Shown here piece by piece: positions 55,897-64,000 of a stretch of DNA of 64,000 nt. Made by a program: the position numbers and the translations under genes. Source of the stretch: DATENM01 sp045807725 (GTDB lineage: Bacteria > Acidobacteriota > Blastocatellia > UBA7656); NCBI GenBank assembly GCA_045807725.1, contig JBJMGV010000096.1, forward strand, positions 1 to 64,000, in the 5' to 3' direction. The notes beneath the pieces were generated by a model. It searched no databases, had not been told where the DNA came from, and saw only the letters and a program-made list of their open reading frames with translations. Each line of letters opens with the position of its first letter. Within the stretch, counting starts at the first letter, position 1.

Positions 55897-57990
55897 ATGA
55901 GTGTCAGGCTACTATTCCTGCTGATCTCCCTGATGACCGCTGTCCCTGTCTACGCACAAGACGGCGCAATCGTCATTGATGGAACGGACGCCAACGAGCA
56001 CGGCTATTCGTCAAGCGATGGCAATCATGGCGGCTGGTTATACATGCAGCGGGTGCTTGAGGCGCTGGCCGCAAGGCGACCTGCGCAGGCCGCCAAAATC
56101 GTCGTCGCCCTGACCCCGCACCAGGGCCGCGCGCGCGCCGCCATCGAATCCGCTTTCAACCTCTCCTCGCTCAAGCTTGGCTTGCCGCTTGAAGAGCAAT
56201 GGCAGCTTAAGATGGTTGATTGCCCGTCGCTTACCGATTCGTGTGCGGCGCTTGTTTCCTATTTGAGCAACCTTTCAATAGAGAATACAGGCATCCTCTA
56301 CATTCCCACCTACGGCCTGTTAGAGGAGAGCACAGACCTCACGCTAAACGAGATGCAGACGATCAACGAGCACGACCAGAAGATCGCCCGATTCTGCAAG
56401 GTGCAGGGCGGCGCGCTGTTCGCAATGGGCGAATCCGGGCCGGGACATTGGGACTGGCTGCCGGCCCTGTTGCCCGGTGTTCAGGTCCATGATCATTTGC
56501 CGGAAGGGATAGAGACGCCAATCAGCCTAACCGAAGAAGGAACCAGCGCCTTGCTCGGCTTGCCTGATGCGGAGATTGGGTTCGCCCAGCCCTGGCACAA
56601 TTCATTTGAGTGGGAGGCGGCAACGCTTCAGGTGCTTGGGACCGCGCCGCTTTCTGCTTCGGCTCCGTCCGACCAGAACGTGATTATCGCCAGCAAGGTG
56701 ACGCTGGCCGATCTGGGCATCGCCATCACGGCTTTGCCCAACCCGGCAAAGGCCGGAGCGAGTATCAGCTATACCATCACGGTCCGAAACGATGGCCCCT
56801 CGGCGGCGACGCAGGTCTCAATCGGTCTCGCGCTCGCGCCATCGCTCAGCTCGATCATCTGCCAGCCGGCTGACGCTTGTCGCGAGACGGAACAGGCGCT
56901 CGCCGCTCTGCTCGGAACCTTACCGCCGGGAGCCTCGCAAACGCTTACGATTCAAGCCGTGGTCAATTGCGCGATTGCGGATGGCGCGATGCTGACCACT
57001 GCGGCAACCGTCCGATCAGCAACCCCCGATCCGAAGACGGACAATAACCGGGCGGCGGCCTTGACCCCGGTTGTGGCCCCGACGACGCTCACGCTCGACA
57101 CGCAGAGGCTCAACTTTGGCGAGCTCTCGGTCGGCGCGACGAATCGCTCTGCCGCGCTCTCGTTTACGGTGAGCAACACGGGCGTGTGTGCGCAGCCGCT
57201 CGCCTTTCAACTGCTTCAGCGCGCGAGCCGCGATGCGCGGATTCTGAACCCGAACCTCGGCGACTGTAGCAGGAACCAGGGCTTAGCCCATCCGGGAGAC
57301 TGTCGCTTCTTTACGATCACGGATACGGCGGCAGCCGCGCCAAGAGCCGTCGTCGCCGGGTCATCTCCCATCGTCGTGCCTGCCGGCGCAACTCAACGCT
57401 ACGAGATCGGCTTTGGCCCTGAGACTCCGGCCTTCACCAGTCAGACCGGCGGCCTGCCTTCCGATCTGGTCTTGCCGGAAAGGCCGGTAACGTTGCTCCT
57501 GCTCACGCTCAATCAGACGACGGCCAGGTCACTCAGGCTGTCGAGCCGAATTGTTCCCGAAGTCTATCTGGTTGATCCGAACGTGACATTAACGCAGTCA
57601 GGCAAGATCTATACGATTGAATGCACGGTCTATGATTCTGCGCCCGAAGATGTCAAAAGCGTGCAGTATGATTTTCGCAACGGCGCAGACCTGATTGATA
57701 GTCAGGCCGTCGCTGTCTCTGAGGCCATCGCGCAGAAAGCGCAGAACGGCGAACTGATACGCGGCCAAAGTTTCAAGATCAGGCAGCGCTTTTCGGTTCC
57801 CGGTAAGATCAAAGTCACCAGCGTGCAGGTGACGGTTCGCGGCGGCAGCTCTGTCGTGGGGCCTGTGACTGCCGCGTCGGCGAGCGTAGCTGCTGCCGCG
57901 TCGGTTACGCGGATAGAGATGAAGCCGCTCACGCTCAAGCCGCTGCCACGTGAGCGGCGGGCCGCCAAACGCCAACCCAACGCGCCGTAA
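55897..57990 (+). CDS. Secreted protein with N-terminal alpha/beta and DUF11-like domains
   Basis: 697 residues with a signal peptide (1-20, ending YAQDG). Residues 22-240 are an alpha/beta domain of unknown kind with IVIDGTDANEHGY and GILYIPTYGLLEE, perhaps a degraded GATase1-like or ThuA-like fold, with no catalytic triad I can defend. A DUF11-type beta domain follows (about 268-390, AITALPNPAKAGASISYTITVRNDGPSA), then a domain with LNFGELSVGATN (HYDIN/ASH-like) and a C-terminal Ig-like domain. A Gly/Ala/Arg-rich tail ends it. It is the first of a two-gene unit with the FecR-like protein. Confidence 0.75.
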   Translation: MSVRLLFLLISLMTAVPVYAQDGAIVIDGTDANEHGYSSSDGNHGGWLYMQRVLEALAARRPAQAAKIVVALTPHQGRARAAIESAFNLSSLKLGLPLEEQWQLKMVDCPSLTDSCAALVSYLSNLSIENTGILYIPTYGLLEESTDLTLNEMQTINEHDQKIARFCKVQGGALFAMGESGPGHWDWLPALLPGVQVHDHLPEGIETPISLTEEGTSALLGLPDAEIGFAQPWHNSFEWEAATLQVLGTAPLSASAPSDQNVIIASKVTLADLGIAITALPNPAKAGASISYTITVRNDGPSAATQVSIGLALAPSLSSIICQPADACRETEQALAALLGTLPPGASQTLTIQAVVNCAIADGAMLTTAATVRSATPDPKTDNNRAAALTPVVAPTTLTLDTQRLNFGELSVGATNRSAALSFTVSNTGVCAQPLAFQLLQRASRDARILNPNLGDCSRNQGLAHPGDCRFFTITDTAAAAPRAVVAGSSPIVVPAGATQRYEIGFGPETPAFTSQTGGLPSDLVLPERPVTLLLLTLNQTTARSLRLSSRIVPEVYLVDPNVTLTQSGKIYTIECTVYDSAPEDVKSVQYDFRNGADLIDSQAVAVSEAIAQKAQNGELIRGQSFKIRQRFSVPGKIKVTSVQVTVRGGSSVVGPVTAASASVAAAASVTRIEMKPLTLKPLPRERRAAKRQPNAP

Positions 57991-57994
57991 AACG

Positions 57995-58018
57995 AGCCGC
58001 TCGGCGCAGCGAGCGGCT
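57995..58018 (+). promoter_or_regulatory. Intercistronic hairpin
   Basis: A perfect 9-bp stem AGCCGCTCG / CGAGCGGCT with a 6-base loop sits between the two genes, before the GGAGGA site of the second. There is no T-run, so it more likely marks RNA processing or stability than termination. Confidence 0.6.
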
Positions 58019-58032
58019 GGAGGACTGACCGC

Positions 58033-59121
58033 ATGTACAGGCACGAACCGTCAGCAGTTTGTTGGACGACTCTGATCATTCTAATTGTCTCTCTGGTCCT
58101 GGGGCCTGCCGTTGCGCGGGCGCAGAACCATCCGCGCTATTCGGCGAGCGGCGGTTCGTCAGGGCCAATCGGCATGATCTGGTCCGACGGGCAGGTCAGG
58201 ATGAATGGCCGGCTGGCCGGCGGCGGGCAGCCGGTCTGGAGCGGCGACTTGCTTGAGGCGGTATCAAGCGCGAGCAATCAAGTCTTCATTGAGTCGGTCG
58301 GGCAGGTCAGCTTGATGAGCAATGCAAGGGTGCGGCTTTCGTTAGGCGCAACGGGCGGCGATGAGCAATCCATTCATCCGGTGCTTGTGGCGGCGCTGCT
58401 CGACGGCGATCTGGCTTTGCGACTCAATCAGGAAGCCAGCGCCTACGTCGAAACCGGCGGCCAGGGCTTCCAGTCATCCGCCGGGGCCGTCTTCCGCATA
58501 GGCATGCGCGATGGCCATCCGTTTGTGGACACCGAGCGCGGTTGGGTCGAGCCGGCTTCGACAGACTCTGGCCGAATCATATCGGTTGGTTCGGCGAGTA
58601 TGATAGATCGCAAGACGAATAGCACCAGAGCTGCTCGCGGGCGGACCAATGTGCCGAAAGGCCAGGAACAAACCTGTCTGGTCGAACTGAGATGGGTGGA
58701 CAAGCCTGGCCGTCAACATCTGGTTCGGGCCGTCTCCTGGGCAGGAGGTCTGAGCCTTTCGCGGATGCAAGGCGACTCGCAACCGGCAGTGGGCGTGCCG
58801 GTGGCCTTCCGGCTCACCAATCTCATTGGCACGCTCAATGGCCAAACGGATGTGATTGTGAAGACCGACGCCGCCGGAATCGCCAGAGTCACCTTCACCG
58901 CTCTGAAAAATGGCAGCGCCACGTTGATCGGCAAAGTGATGGCCGCCCCTGATGACACCTGTGTGCCGTCGGATGAGGTGCGATGGGAGATTCGCGTTCC
59001 GAGATGGTTGACCCCGACCAAGCTGATCATTTTCGGGGCGGTCGCCACGATTGCCACCTACCCGCTCTGGAGGCCGGAAAGAAAGATCAAGCAGGTTCCG
59101 CCGGTGGAGATCATCCCTTGA
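58033..59121 (+). CDS. FecR-like surface protein with C-terminal membrane anchor
   Basis: 362 residues. A signal peptide (1-32) leads into a FecR-type domain (about 45-165) with the VRMNGRLAGGGQPVWSGDLLE pattern and SVGQVSLMSNARVRL. An Ig-like domain follows (about 245-330, VPVAFRLTNL, TDAAGIARVTFTA), then one hydrophobic helix (about 333-347, LIIFGAVATIATYPLW). FecR domains usually lie on the outer side of a membrane and pass signals. Here the protein follows the DUF11-type gene by 42 bases and overlaps the convergent TIR gene by 11 bases. Confidence 0.75.
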   Translation: MYRHEPSAVCWTTLIILIVSLVLGPAVARAQNHPRYSASGGSSGPIGMIWSDGQVRMNGRLAGGGQPVWSGDLLEAVSSASNQVFIESVGQVSLMSNARVRLSLGATGGDEQSIHPVLVAALLDGDLALRLNQEASAYVETGGQGFQSSAGAVFRIGMRDGHPFVDTERGWVEPASTDSGRIISVGSASMIDRKTNSTRAARGRTNVPKGQEQTCLVELRWVDKPGRQHLVRAVSWAGGLSLSRMQGDSQPAVGVPVAFRLTNLIGTLNGQTDVIVKTDAAGIARVTFTALKNGSATLIGKVMAAPDDTCVPSDEVRWEIRVPRWLTPTKLIIFGAVATIATYPLWRPERKIKQVPPVEIIP

Positions 59122-61309
59122 CCTTCACCAGCAGTCGCTGGCCGAGTCCGCGCAATGCTTTCTTTAATTCTTCATCATTGCCTTCCAACTCGGCGACCAT
59201 TTTCTTGGGGAAGAGGGCTTGTGCCTTTTCCAGCTTCTCCCGTGCCTGCTCGTAGCAGGCGTTCTTCTCTGATGGCGACTGTACAGCCGTTGCCAAATCC
59301 AGCCACGTAACTCCCCAGTTATGATAGACCCGCGCCTGTTCATCCTGGGGTGATGCTTCAAAGACCTTGCCAGTGGAAATCTCCCGGTATTTTTGTTCGA
59401 TCTTGCGGAGATTGGCCGCCCAATTCGCCCCCTTATCGTAATTGACTTGCTCCGCTTGGGCGTCGGCCAGGCTTCTACTGGTGCGCACCCATGTTTCAGG
59501 CGGGTCCGTTTCGTTTAATAAGCCAAGAGCGGATTGATAGGAGGCGGCTGCCTTCTCAATAGAGGGCTTGTCGTTTTTGAGCACGCCGAGCGTGAGGCGG
59601 ACACTGCCAAGCGCTTGTTTCATCTTTGACCTCAGCAGTCGCCAGTCGCCATAGGTTTTATCATCCGCGTAGTCCAGCGCCCTTTCGAGTTTTTTGCCCG
59701 CCTGTTCAAACTCGTCCATTCTTTCTTTGCCCGGCGTCCGGTTCGCCAATTCAAACAACGCAAGGCCATAATTGGAAAACAGCAGGGCAAGCTCGAAGTC
59801 ATCCGTGGTTTGAAGCGAATTCTCCAGCGCTCGATACAGTTGTACCGCTCGCTGGAAGCAACTGGCCGCCTCTAATGGCTCCACCAATCCGCCCTGAAGC
59901 GTTTCTGCCGCGGCCTGATTCATCTGGGCTTTCCAGCGCATCTCTATTTCATCCGTCTCTACTTCATTAAATGATGCTATGGCCTGACTCAGATCGGGAA
60001 CCGGACCGAGTAAAGCGGATTTCGTTAATAGGAGTCCTTTATAGAAACTCAGTACGCTTGATTTGCTCTTTTCCAGGTTGGCAATGGCCTTTTTGAGAGC
60101 TTGCGTTCTCTCTCCCTTCGGGCACGACAGAGTAGAAATGAGCCTGACCATATCAAGCATCTCTTTACAATTGATCTCTTTCAGCTCCTGCGGTTTTAAA
60201 TTGAAATAGTCCTGCGTGATAAAAGCTAAACGATTAAAGTCCTCATTGTCCGATTCGGGCAGACCGATAATCAGCAGGTGCAGGTAGACGTACGTTCGGC
60301 CCTCACTTGGCCGGATTTCGCCCCAGATGACGATATTCGTGGCATACGGGCTACGTTCCGTGATCAATTTCGCCCGCTCAATATTCTCGTCATTCTCTTC
60401 CTGCTCTTTGGCCGTATCATAAGCGAATTGCTGATAACACCGTTGCGCATGCACGGGAAAATCCGGTGCGGTCCCTGAGATTTCTGCAAGAAGGCGGTCG
60501 GCGAACAAGCACCCCTCGGCTGTCGGTTGCGCGTTAGCGCCGGTGAAATCGAGAATCGAAACCACTAATTTATTGGGCAGGCCACGCAGCTTGCCGCCGC
60601 CGTTGAAGACCACGAAGAGCAGCAGCAAGAGGCTGAGCGTCGCCGTCAGCCCGGCGACCCAGAGGCGTCGCCACGCTTGCCGTCTGGCTCTCCAGTAAAG
60701 AACGCCCGTGGCCATCAAGGTCGCCGCCGCCAGCAGGTGAGGCGCGGTCATCGTCCGCAGCGCCCGCAGCGGCGGCTGGCAATCGTTCGGCAGCAGAAGG
60801 AAATAGGTCAGCGGGATGACCGGCAGCAAAAGCAGCGGCCAATGCCTTTCACCGATCAGCCAATTGCTGATCTCCTTGAGCAGACGTTTGAGCCAGAAAC
60901 GCCGCTGGTCAATCCCTTTGAGAATGGTCTCAATCAGCCTGTCCCACGCATCCTTTGCAGTCCAATCCACCCACTGCCGCTGAGCCAGCTTTGATGGGCA
61001 GGGGCAGTCGTCCAGGCAGATAGGAATGAGATAGATCTTATCCTTGAATCTCTTTTGTTGTATCTCCAGCGCGCACTCAATCTCTGCCTGGATGACGCCC
61101 GTCTTAGCAACCAGATGGTGCGATATGCAGACCAGGAAGAAATCATGAGTTCGGATCGTCTCCTTGATTTTGTCTAACCACTGCTCGCCGGGGATCAGGC
61201 TTTCCTTATCCATCCAGGGACAGAAGCCCATTCTCGACAGCCGTTGATATATTTCAGTCACCTGTGGGGTGTCTTCGTGGGCATAGCAGAGAAAAATCTT
61301 CTCGTTCAT
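59111..61309 (-). CDS. TIR - transmembrane - TPR-like protein
   Basis: 732 residues. The N-terminal TIR domain (1-135) has KIFLCYAHEDTPQVTEIYQRL, FCPWMDKESLIPGEQW and Glu76 in QAEIECALE, the place of the catalytic Glu of NAD-cleaving TIRs. Three hydrophobic helices follow (about 155-235). The rest (about 240-730) is alpha-helical, with tetratricopeptide-like spacing (ALFELANRTPGKERMDEFEQAGKKLERALDYA) and a domain with CLFADRLLAEISGT that I do not recognise. The TIR is cytosolic, and the second half may sense a ligand. Defence or self-killing is suggested by family precedent only. Confidence 0.82.
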   Translation of the reverse strand: MNEKIFLCYAHEDTPQVTEIYQRLSRMGFCPWMDKESLIPGEQWLDKIKETIRTHDFFLVCISHHLVAKTGVIQAEIECALEIQQKRFKDKIYLIPICLDDCPCPSKLAQRQWVDWTAKDAWDRLIETILKGIDQRRFWLKRLLKEISNWLIGERHWPLLLLPVIPLTYFLLLPNDCQPPLRALRTMTAPHLLAAATLMATGVLYWRARRQAWRRLWVAGLTATLSLLLLLFVVFNGGGKLRGLPNKLVVSILDFTGANAQPTAEGCLFADRLLAEISGTAPDFPVHAQRCYQQFAYDTAKEQEENDENIERAKLITERSPYATNIVIWGEIRPSEGRTYVYLHLLIIGLPESDNEDFNRLAFITQDYFNLKPQELKEINCKEMLDMVRLISTLSCPKGERTQALKKAIANLEKSKSSVLSFYKGLLLTKSALLGPVPDLSQAIASFNEVETDEIEMRWKAQMNQAAAETLQGGLVEPLEAASCFQRAVQLYRALENSLQTTDDFELALLFSNYGLALFELANRTPGKERMDEFEQAGKKLERALDYADDKTYGDWRLLRSKMKQALGSVRLTLGVLKNDKPSIEKAAASYQSALGLLNETDPPETWVRTSRSLADAQAEQVNYDKGANWAANLRKIEQKYREISTGKVFEASPQDEQARVYHNWGVTWLDLATAVQSPSEKNACYEQAREKLEKAQALFPKKMVAELEGNDEELKKALRGLGQRLLVKVKG

Positions 61310-61714
61310 GGAGGACCTCCCGAATGAATCCCGGCGGAATCTTTAGCTGATCGGCGGCGCGGCGTTGTTGATGTTCAGACCTGAAGGCGTCTACGGGCGC
61401 TTAGCGATGCCGGCCATTCACGAGCAGGATGATTGCGCTTCGGTCAGCCGGGCTATGTGGCGAGTGCAGTGTATCACAAAACCGCGCTGCATAGACCTCA
61501 AGATATTGAGGTCGCCTGGGTACATATTGAATTGAGCGGCGGGGCGTTGCGGGCGCGGCCTTGAGCCTGCGGCCCTGAAGCAGGGCGAACCTGCCGGCTC
61601 CGCAGGTCGTAGTCCAACTGAGTTCTTGCGAAGAATCGGTTATAATGCAAGCGAGGAAGATTGAGCGGTCGCGTTCCTGTGGCCGCCGATACCGAATGAC
61701 AACGCGGAGGCTTC
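61310..61714. other. Intergenic region with promoter elements, no gene
   Basis: 405 bases between the TIR gene and the zinc-ribbon gene. It holds an 8-bp palindrome with GATA loop (61494-61513), a TATAAT at 61641-61646 without a convincing -35 box, and an ACCTGC/GCAGGT stem near 61590-61610. No coding frame of note is present. Confidence 0.5.
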
Positions 61715-62218
61715 ATGTACTGTCCCAATTGCGCTGCGCCGTACAGCCATGGTTTGCGATTCTGCAAACAGTGCGGCACGAATTTATTGGATAAGCCAGA
61801 GACGTTGCCCGCGCCGCCCGCGCCGGCCCCCAAAGTCACCGGCGCGGCGTGGGCGCTGGCGCTGGCGATGATCACGATTGTTCTCGGCGGGCTGGGCATT
61901 GTTTGTACGAACGCATTTGATTTGATGCGTGCCAGTGATACCCATAACGGCAACCCGACGCCGGTGGCGATTGTGATGCTGGTCTTCGGCTCGCTAACCA
62001 TCTTCGGCGTCGTGTTCATGTTGATGCGCCTGTTCACGCACCTGATCGGCACGCGCTCGCATCACGCCACAATGGCGACGCCGGTCAGCAAGAACATCGC
62101 CGCCGCGCCGCCGCTTGTGCAATTGCCCGCGCCGCCGTCGGCTATCAGCAGCGTCACCGAACACACGACGCGCAACTTCGAGCAGAGCGTTTACGATAAG
62201 CTGCGCGCCCGCGAGTAA
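61715..62218 (+). CDS. Zinc-ribbon membrane protein with SVTEHTTR tail (paralogue 2)
   Basis: 167 residues. A zinc ribbon CPNCAAP ... CKQCGTNL (3-23), a Pro/Ala linker, two membrane helices (about 46-66 and 85-107), and the tail motif SAISSVTEHTTRNFE. It has the same plan as the gene at 5.9 kb and its neighbour at 62.3 kb, from which it is separated by 61 bases. A GGAGG site lies seven bases before the ATG. Confidence 0.82.
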   Translation: MYCPNCAAPYSHGLRFCKQCGTNLLDKPETLPAPPAPAPKVTGAAWALALAMITIVLGGLGIVCTNAFDLMRASDTHNGNPTPVAIVMLVFGSLTIFGVVFMLMRLFTHLIGTRSHHATMATPVSKNIAAAPPLVQLPAPPSAISSVTEHTTRNFEQSVYDKLRARE

Positions 62219-62279
62219 CGCCGCGCGCCGGTAAAGAATCAAGCGGCAGCCGCGAGGCTGCGCGACTACAAAGGCGAAT

Positions 62280-62789
62280 ATGTTTTGTCCAAATTGTGGC
62301 GCGGAATCGACGCCGGGACTGCGCTATTGCAAGCAGTGCGGGATGAATCTGAGCCAGACGGCGGAGATGCCGCCGCTGCCACCCGCAAAGTTTCCTATGG
62401 CGTTGACGATCACGTTTCTCATCATCATCGCCATCATCTCTATCACCGGCATCATCGGCCCATTCGAGATGGCAACGGATATGTCATTACGCGGCGGCAT
62501 ACCGGGCCACGTCGTGCCGCTGCTGATACTTGGCCCGCTGGTGACGCTCGGCATTGACGCTTTGCTGGTATGGATGCTGCTGCGGCTGTTGAAAATTCAT
62601 CACGAATTCGGCGTCGCGCCACGCGTGCAGTCGTCGCGCCCGCCGCAGCCTAAAGAGTTCGCGCCGCCGCAGCTCAACGCCCCGCCCTCTGCCATCGGCA
62701 GCGTCACCGAACACACGACGCGCAATTTCGATGAGTACGAAAAGAACATTCGCGCGCGCCAGGCGAGGCGCGACACCAACGAAGTGTGA
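62280..62789 (+). CDS. Zinc-ribbon membrane protein with SVTEHTTR tail (paralogue 3)
   Basis: 169 residues. A zinc ribbon CPNCGAE ... CKQCGMNL (3-23), two membrane helices (about 39-60 and 75-100) and SAIGSVTEHTTRNFDEYEKN near the C-terminus. It arose by tandem duplication with the preceding gene. No ribosome site is obvious; the 61-base gap may hold only a leader. The function is unknown. Confidence 0.8.
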   Translation: MFCPNCGAESTPGLRYCKQCGMNLSQTAEMPPLPPAKFPMALTITFLIIIAIISITGIIGPFEMATDMSLRGGIPGHVVPLLILGPLVTLGIDALLVWMLLRLLKIHHEFGVAPRVQSSRPPQPKEFAPPQLNAPPSAIGSVTEHTTRNFDEYEKNIRARQARRDTNEV

Positions 62790-62873
62790 CGGCTCGTCGT
62801 CTGCGTGTCAGGCCACCCGCCGCGCCCGCGTCCTGCCGAGCGCTTTCAGGTTGATGACTTCGGAGGATGATTG

Positions 62874-63809
62874 ATGAATGTGATTGAACTGAGAAATGCG
62901 ACCAAACGCTTTAATGAGTTTGTCGCGGTTCGTGACTTATCGTTTGCCGTGCGACAGGGCAGCATCTTCGGCCTGCTTGGCCCGAACGGCGCGGGCAAGA
63001 CCACTTCCATTCGCATGATCGTCAACATTACCGCGCCCGACGATGGCGAGGTGCTGGTGATGGGCCGCCACATGAACGCCGAGCTGCAAGCTCACATCGG
63101 CTACCTGCCGGAAGAACGCGGCCTTTATAAGAAGATGACAGTCGGCGATCAGCTCGTCTTCTTCGGCAATATCAAGGGACTGGATTCGCGCACTGCCGCG
63201 CGCAACGCCGACGAGTGGCTCAGTCGCCTTGAGCTTTCCGAGTGGAAGGGCAAGAAGCCGCCCGACCTCTCGAAAGGTATGCAGCAGAAAGTGCAGTTCA
63301 TCGCTACGGTTCTTCATAACCCCGACATCTTAATTCTCGATGAACCGTTTTCGGGCCTCGACCCGGTGAGCGTGGGCGTGCTCAAGAGCGCCATCCTCGA
63401 CCTGAAGAAGCAAGGCAAGACCGTCATCTTCTCGACGCATCAGATGGAGCAGGTCGAGCAGATGTGCGACGACATCTGCTTAATCAACCACGCGACGAAG
63501 GTGCTGGGCGGCGGCCTCAAAGAAGTCAAGGGCCGCTACGGGCGCAACACGGTCATCCTCGATTACGAAGGGCCGGACGACTTTCTCACGCCGGAGCTGG
63601 TCAAGCGTCATAATCGTAATGCAAGCTACAGCGAGATACTCTTGCAGGACGGCGCGGACGCGCAAGAGATACTGCGACGCGCGGTCGTTGCGGGCGTTCG
63701 CATCAACCGCTTCGAGCTGGTCGAGCCGTCGCTGAATGACATCTTCATCGAATCCGTCACCGGCACGAAAGAGCTGGCCAACCGCCGCGTTGAGGTGGAG
63801 GCGATATGA
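62874..63809 (+). CDS. ABC transporter ATPase (NatA-like)
   Basis: 311 residues from the ATG at 62874, with GGAGG seven bases upstream. Walker A GPNGAGKTTS near residue 39, signature DLSKGMQQKVQFIATVLHN, Walker B ILILDEPFSGLDPVS and H-loop FSTHQMEQ are all present. The C-terminal 80 residues are the extra domain common in Na+/drug exporters (NatA type). The permease gene follows with an ATGA overlap. It powers export of an unknown substrate. Confidence 0.95.
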   Translation: MNVIELRNATKRFNEFVAVRDLSFAVRQGSIFGLLGPNGAGKTTSIRMIVNITAPDDGEVLVMGRHMNAELQAHIGYLPEERGLYKKMTVGDQLVFFGNIKGLDSRTAARNADEWLSRLELSEWKGKKPPDLSKGMQQKVQFIATVLHNPDILILDEPFSGLDPVSVGVLKSAILDLKKQGKTVIFSTHQMEQVEQMCDDICLINHATKVLGGGLKEVKGRYGRNTVILDYEGPDDFLTPELVKRHNRNASYSEILLQDGADAQEILRRAVVAGVRINRFELVEPSLNDIFIESVTGTKELANRRVEVEAI

Positions 63810-64000
63810 ATAAAATCTGGGCCATCATCAAACGCGAATACATCGTGCGCGTCCGCACGCGCGCCTTCGCTATTAGCACGATTATCAGCCCGCTGTTGCT
63901 GTTGGCGCTGGCGCTGTTGCCCGGTTTGCTGGCGGTGCGCGGCGGCGGCGAGCGCCACGTCACCGTGCTCGATCAGAGCGGCGACCCACAGCTATTCGAT
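63806..64000 (+). CDS. ABC-2 permease (NatB-like), partial
   Basis: The first 65 codons only; the gene runs out of the window. It begins MNKIWAIIKREYIVRVRTRAF and has a first membrane helix (LLLLALALLPGLLAV), as in NatB-type ABC-2 permeases. It overlaps the ATPase stop by four bases and forms the membrane part of that transporter. Confidence 0.85.
   Translation, partial: MNKIWAIIKREYIVRVRTRAFAISTIISPLLLLALALLPGLLAVRGGGERHVTVLDQSGDPQLFD

Overview
The window reads as chromosomal DNA of a GC-rich environmental bacterium, most likely an Acidobacteriota member of the Blastocatellia type. This is an inference from protein style and layout: small zinc-ribbon membrane proteins, WD40-caspase and TIR proteins, large hybrid histidine kinases, and gaps packed with palindromic repeats. 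No rRNA or tRNA gene was found.

Layout. 0-6.5 kb: an IS200-like transposase remnant, a glycine-zipper exported protein, uvrC, an exported protein, an OmpA-like lipoprotein, a PfkB sugar kinase and a zinc-ribbon membrane protein. 6.56-8.70 kb: an AT-rich insert with the anatomy of a lone integron gene cassette, with a complete attC site, a core site at the other end, an internal promoter, and an ATPase plus a DUF4276-like protein. No integrase is present. 8.8-22 kb: carB with an ABC permease and a flippase-like protein upstream; a ligase-ACP-acyltransferase fusion; a DUF5763-like protein; a YkgJ-type cysteine-cluster protein; an aldo/keto reductase; and a secreted IPT/NHL-repeat protein. 22.2-32 kb: a proteostasis island in the order DnaJ-like, clpB, small protein, archaeo-eukaryotic release-factor-like protein, clpP, Hsp20, lon. 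32-37.6 kb: a MaoC-like protein, two small membrane proteins, a candidate structured RNA, then a transporter coupled to a membrane protein with two TIR-like domains, and a His-rich membrane protein. 37.8-49.9 kb: a split hybrid histidine kinase, a CoA-binding protein, a basic protein, a fused E1 dehydrogenase, a permuted aconitase and a metalloprotease. 50-64 kb: a 14-blade WD40-caspase, an acyl-CoA dehydrogenase, a secreted DUF11-type protein with a FecR-like partner converging on a TIR-TM-TPR protein, two zinc-ribbon paralogues and the start of a NatAB-like ABC transporter.

The most unusual general feature is the repeat content. At least ten loci hold tandem 7-8 bp purine-rich units facing their own reverse complements across a short loop, so each can fold into a long imperfect hairpin. 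The unit differs between loci. They fill the gaps of the proteostasis island, supply ends of reading frames, sit in frame inside the ligase-acyltransferase linker, and lie exactly where the hybrid kinase is broken into two frames. Several carry a second palindrome family nested in their loops. The strongest candidates for something new are the lone ATPase/DUF4276 cassette, the RNA-transporter-double-TIR locus, and these hairpins as gene-remodelling elements.
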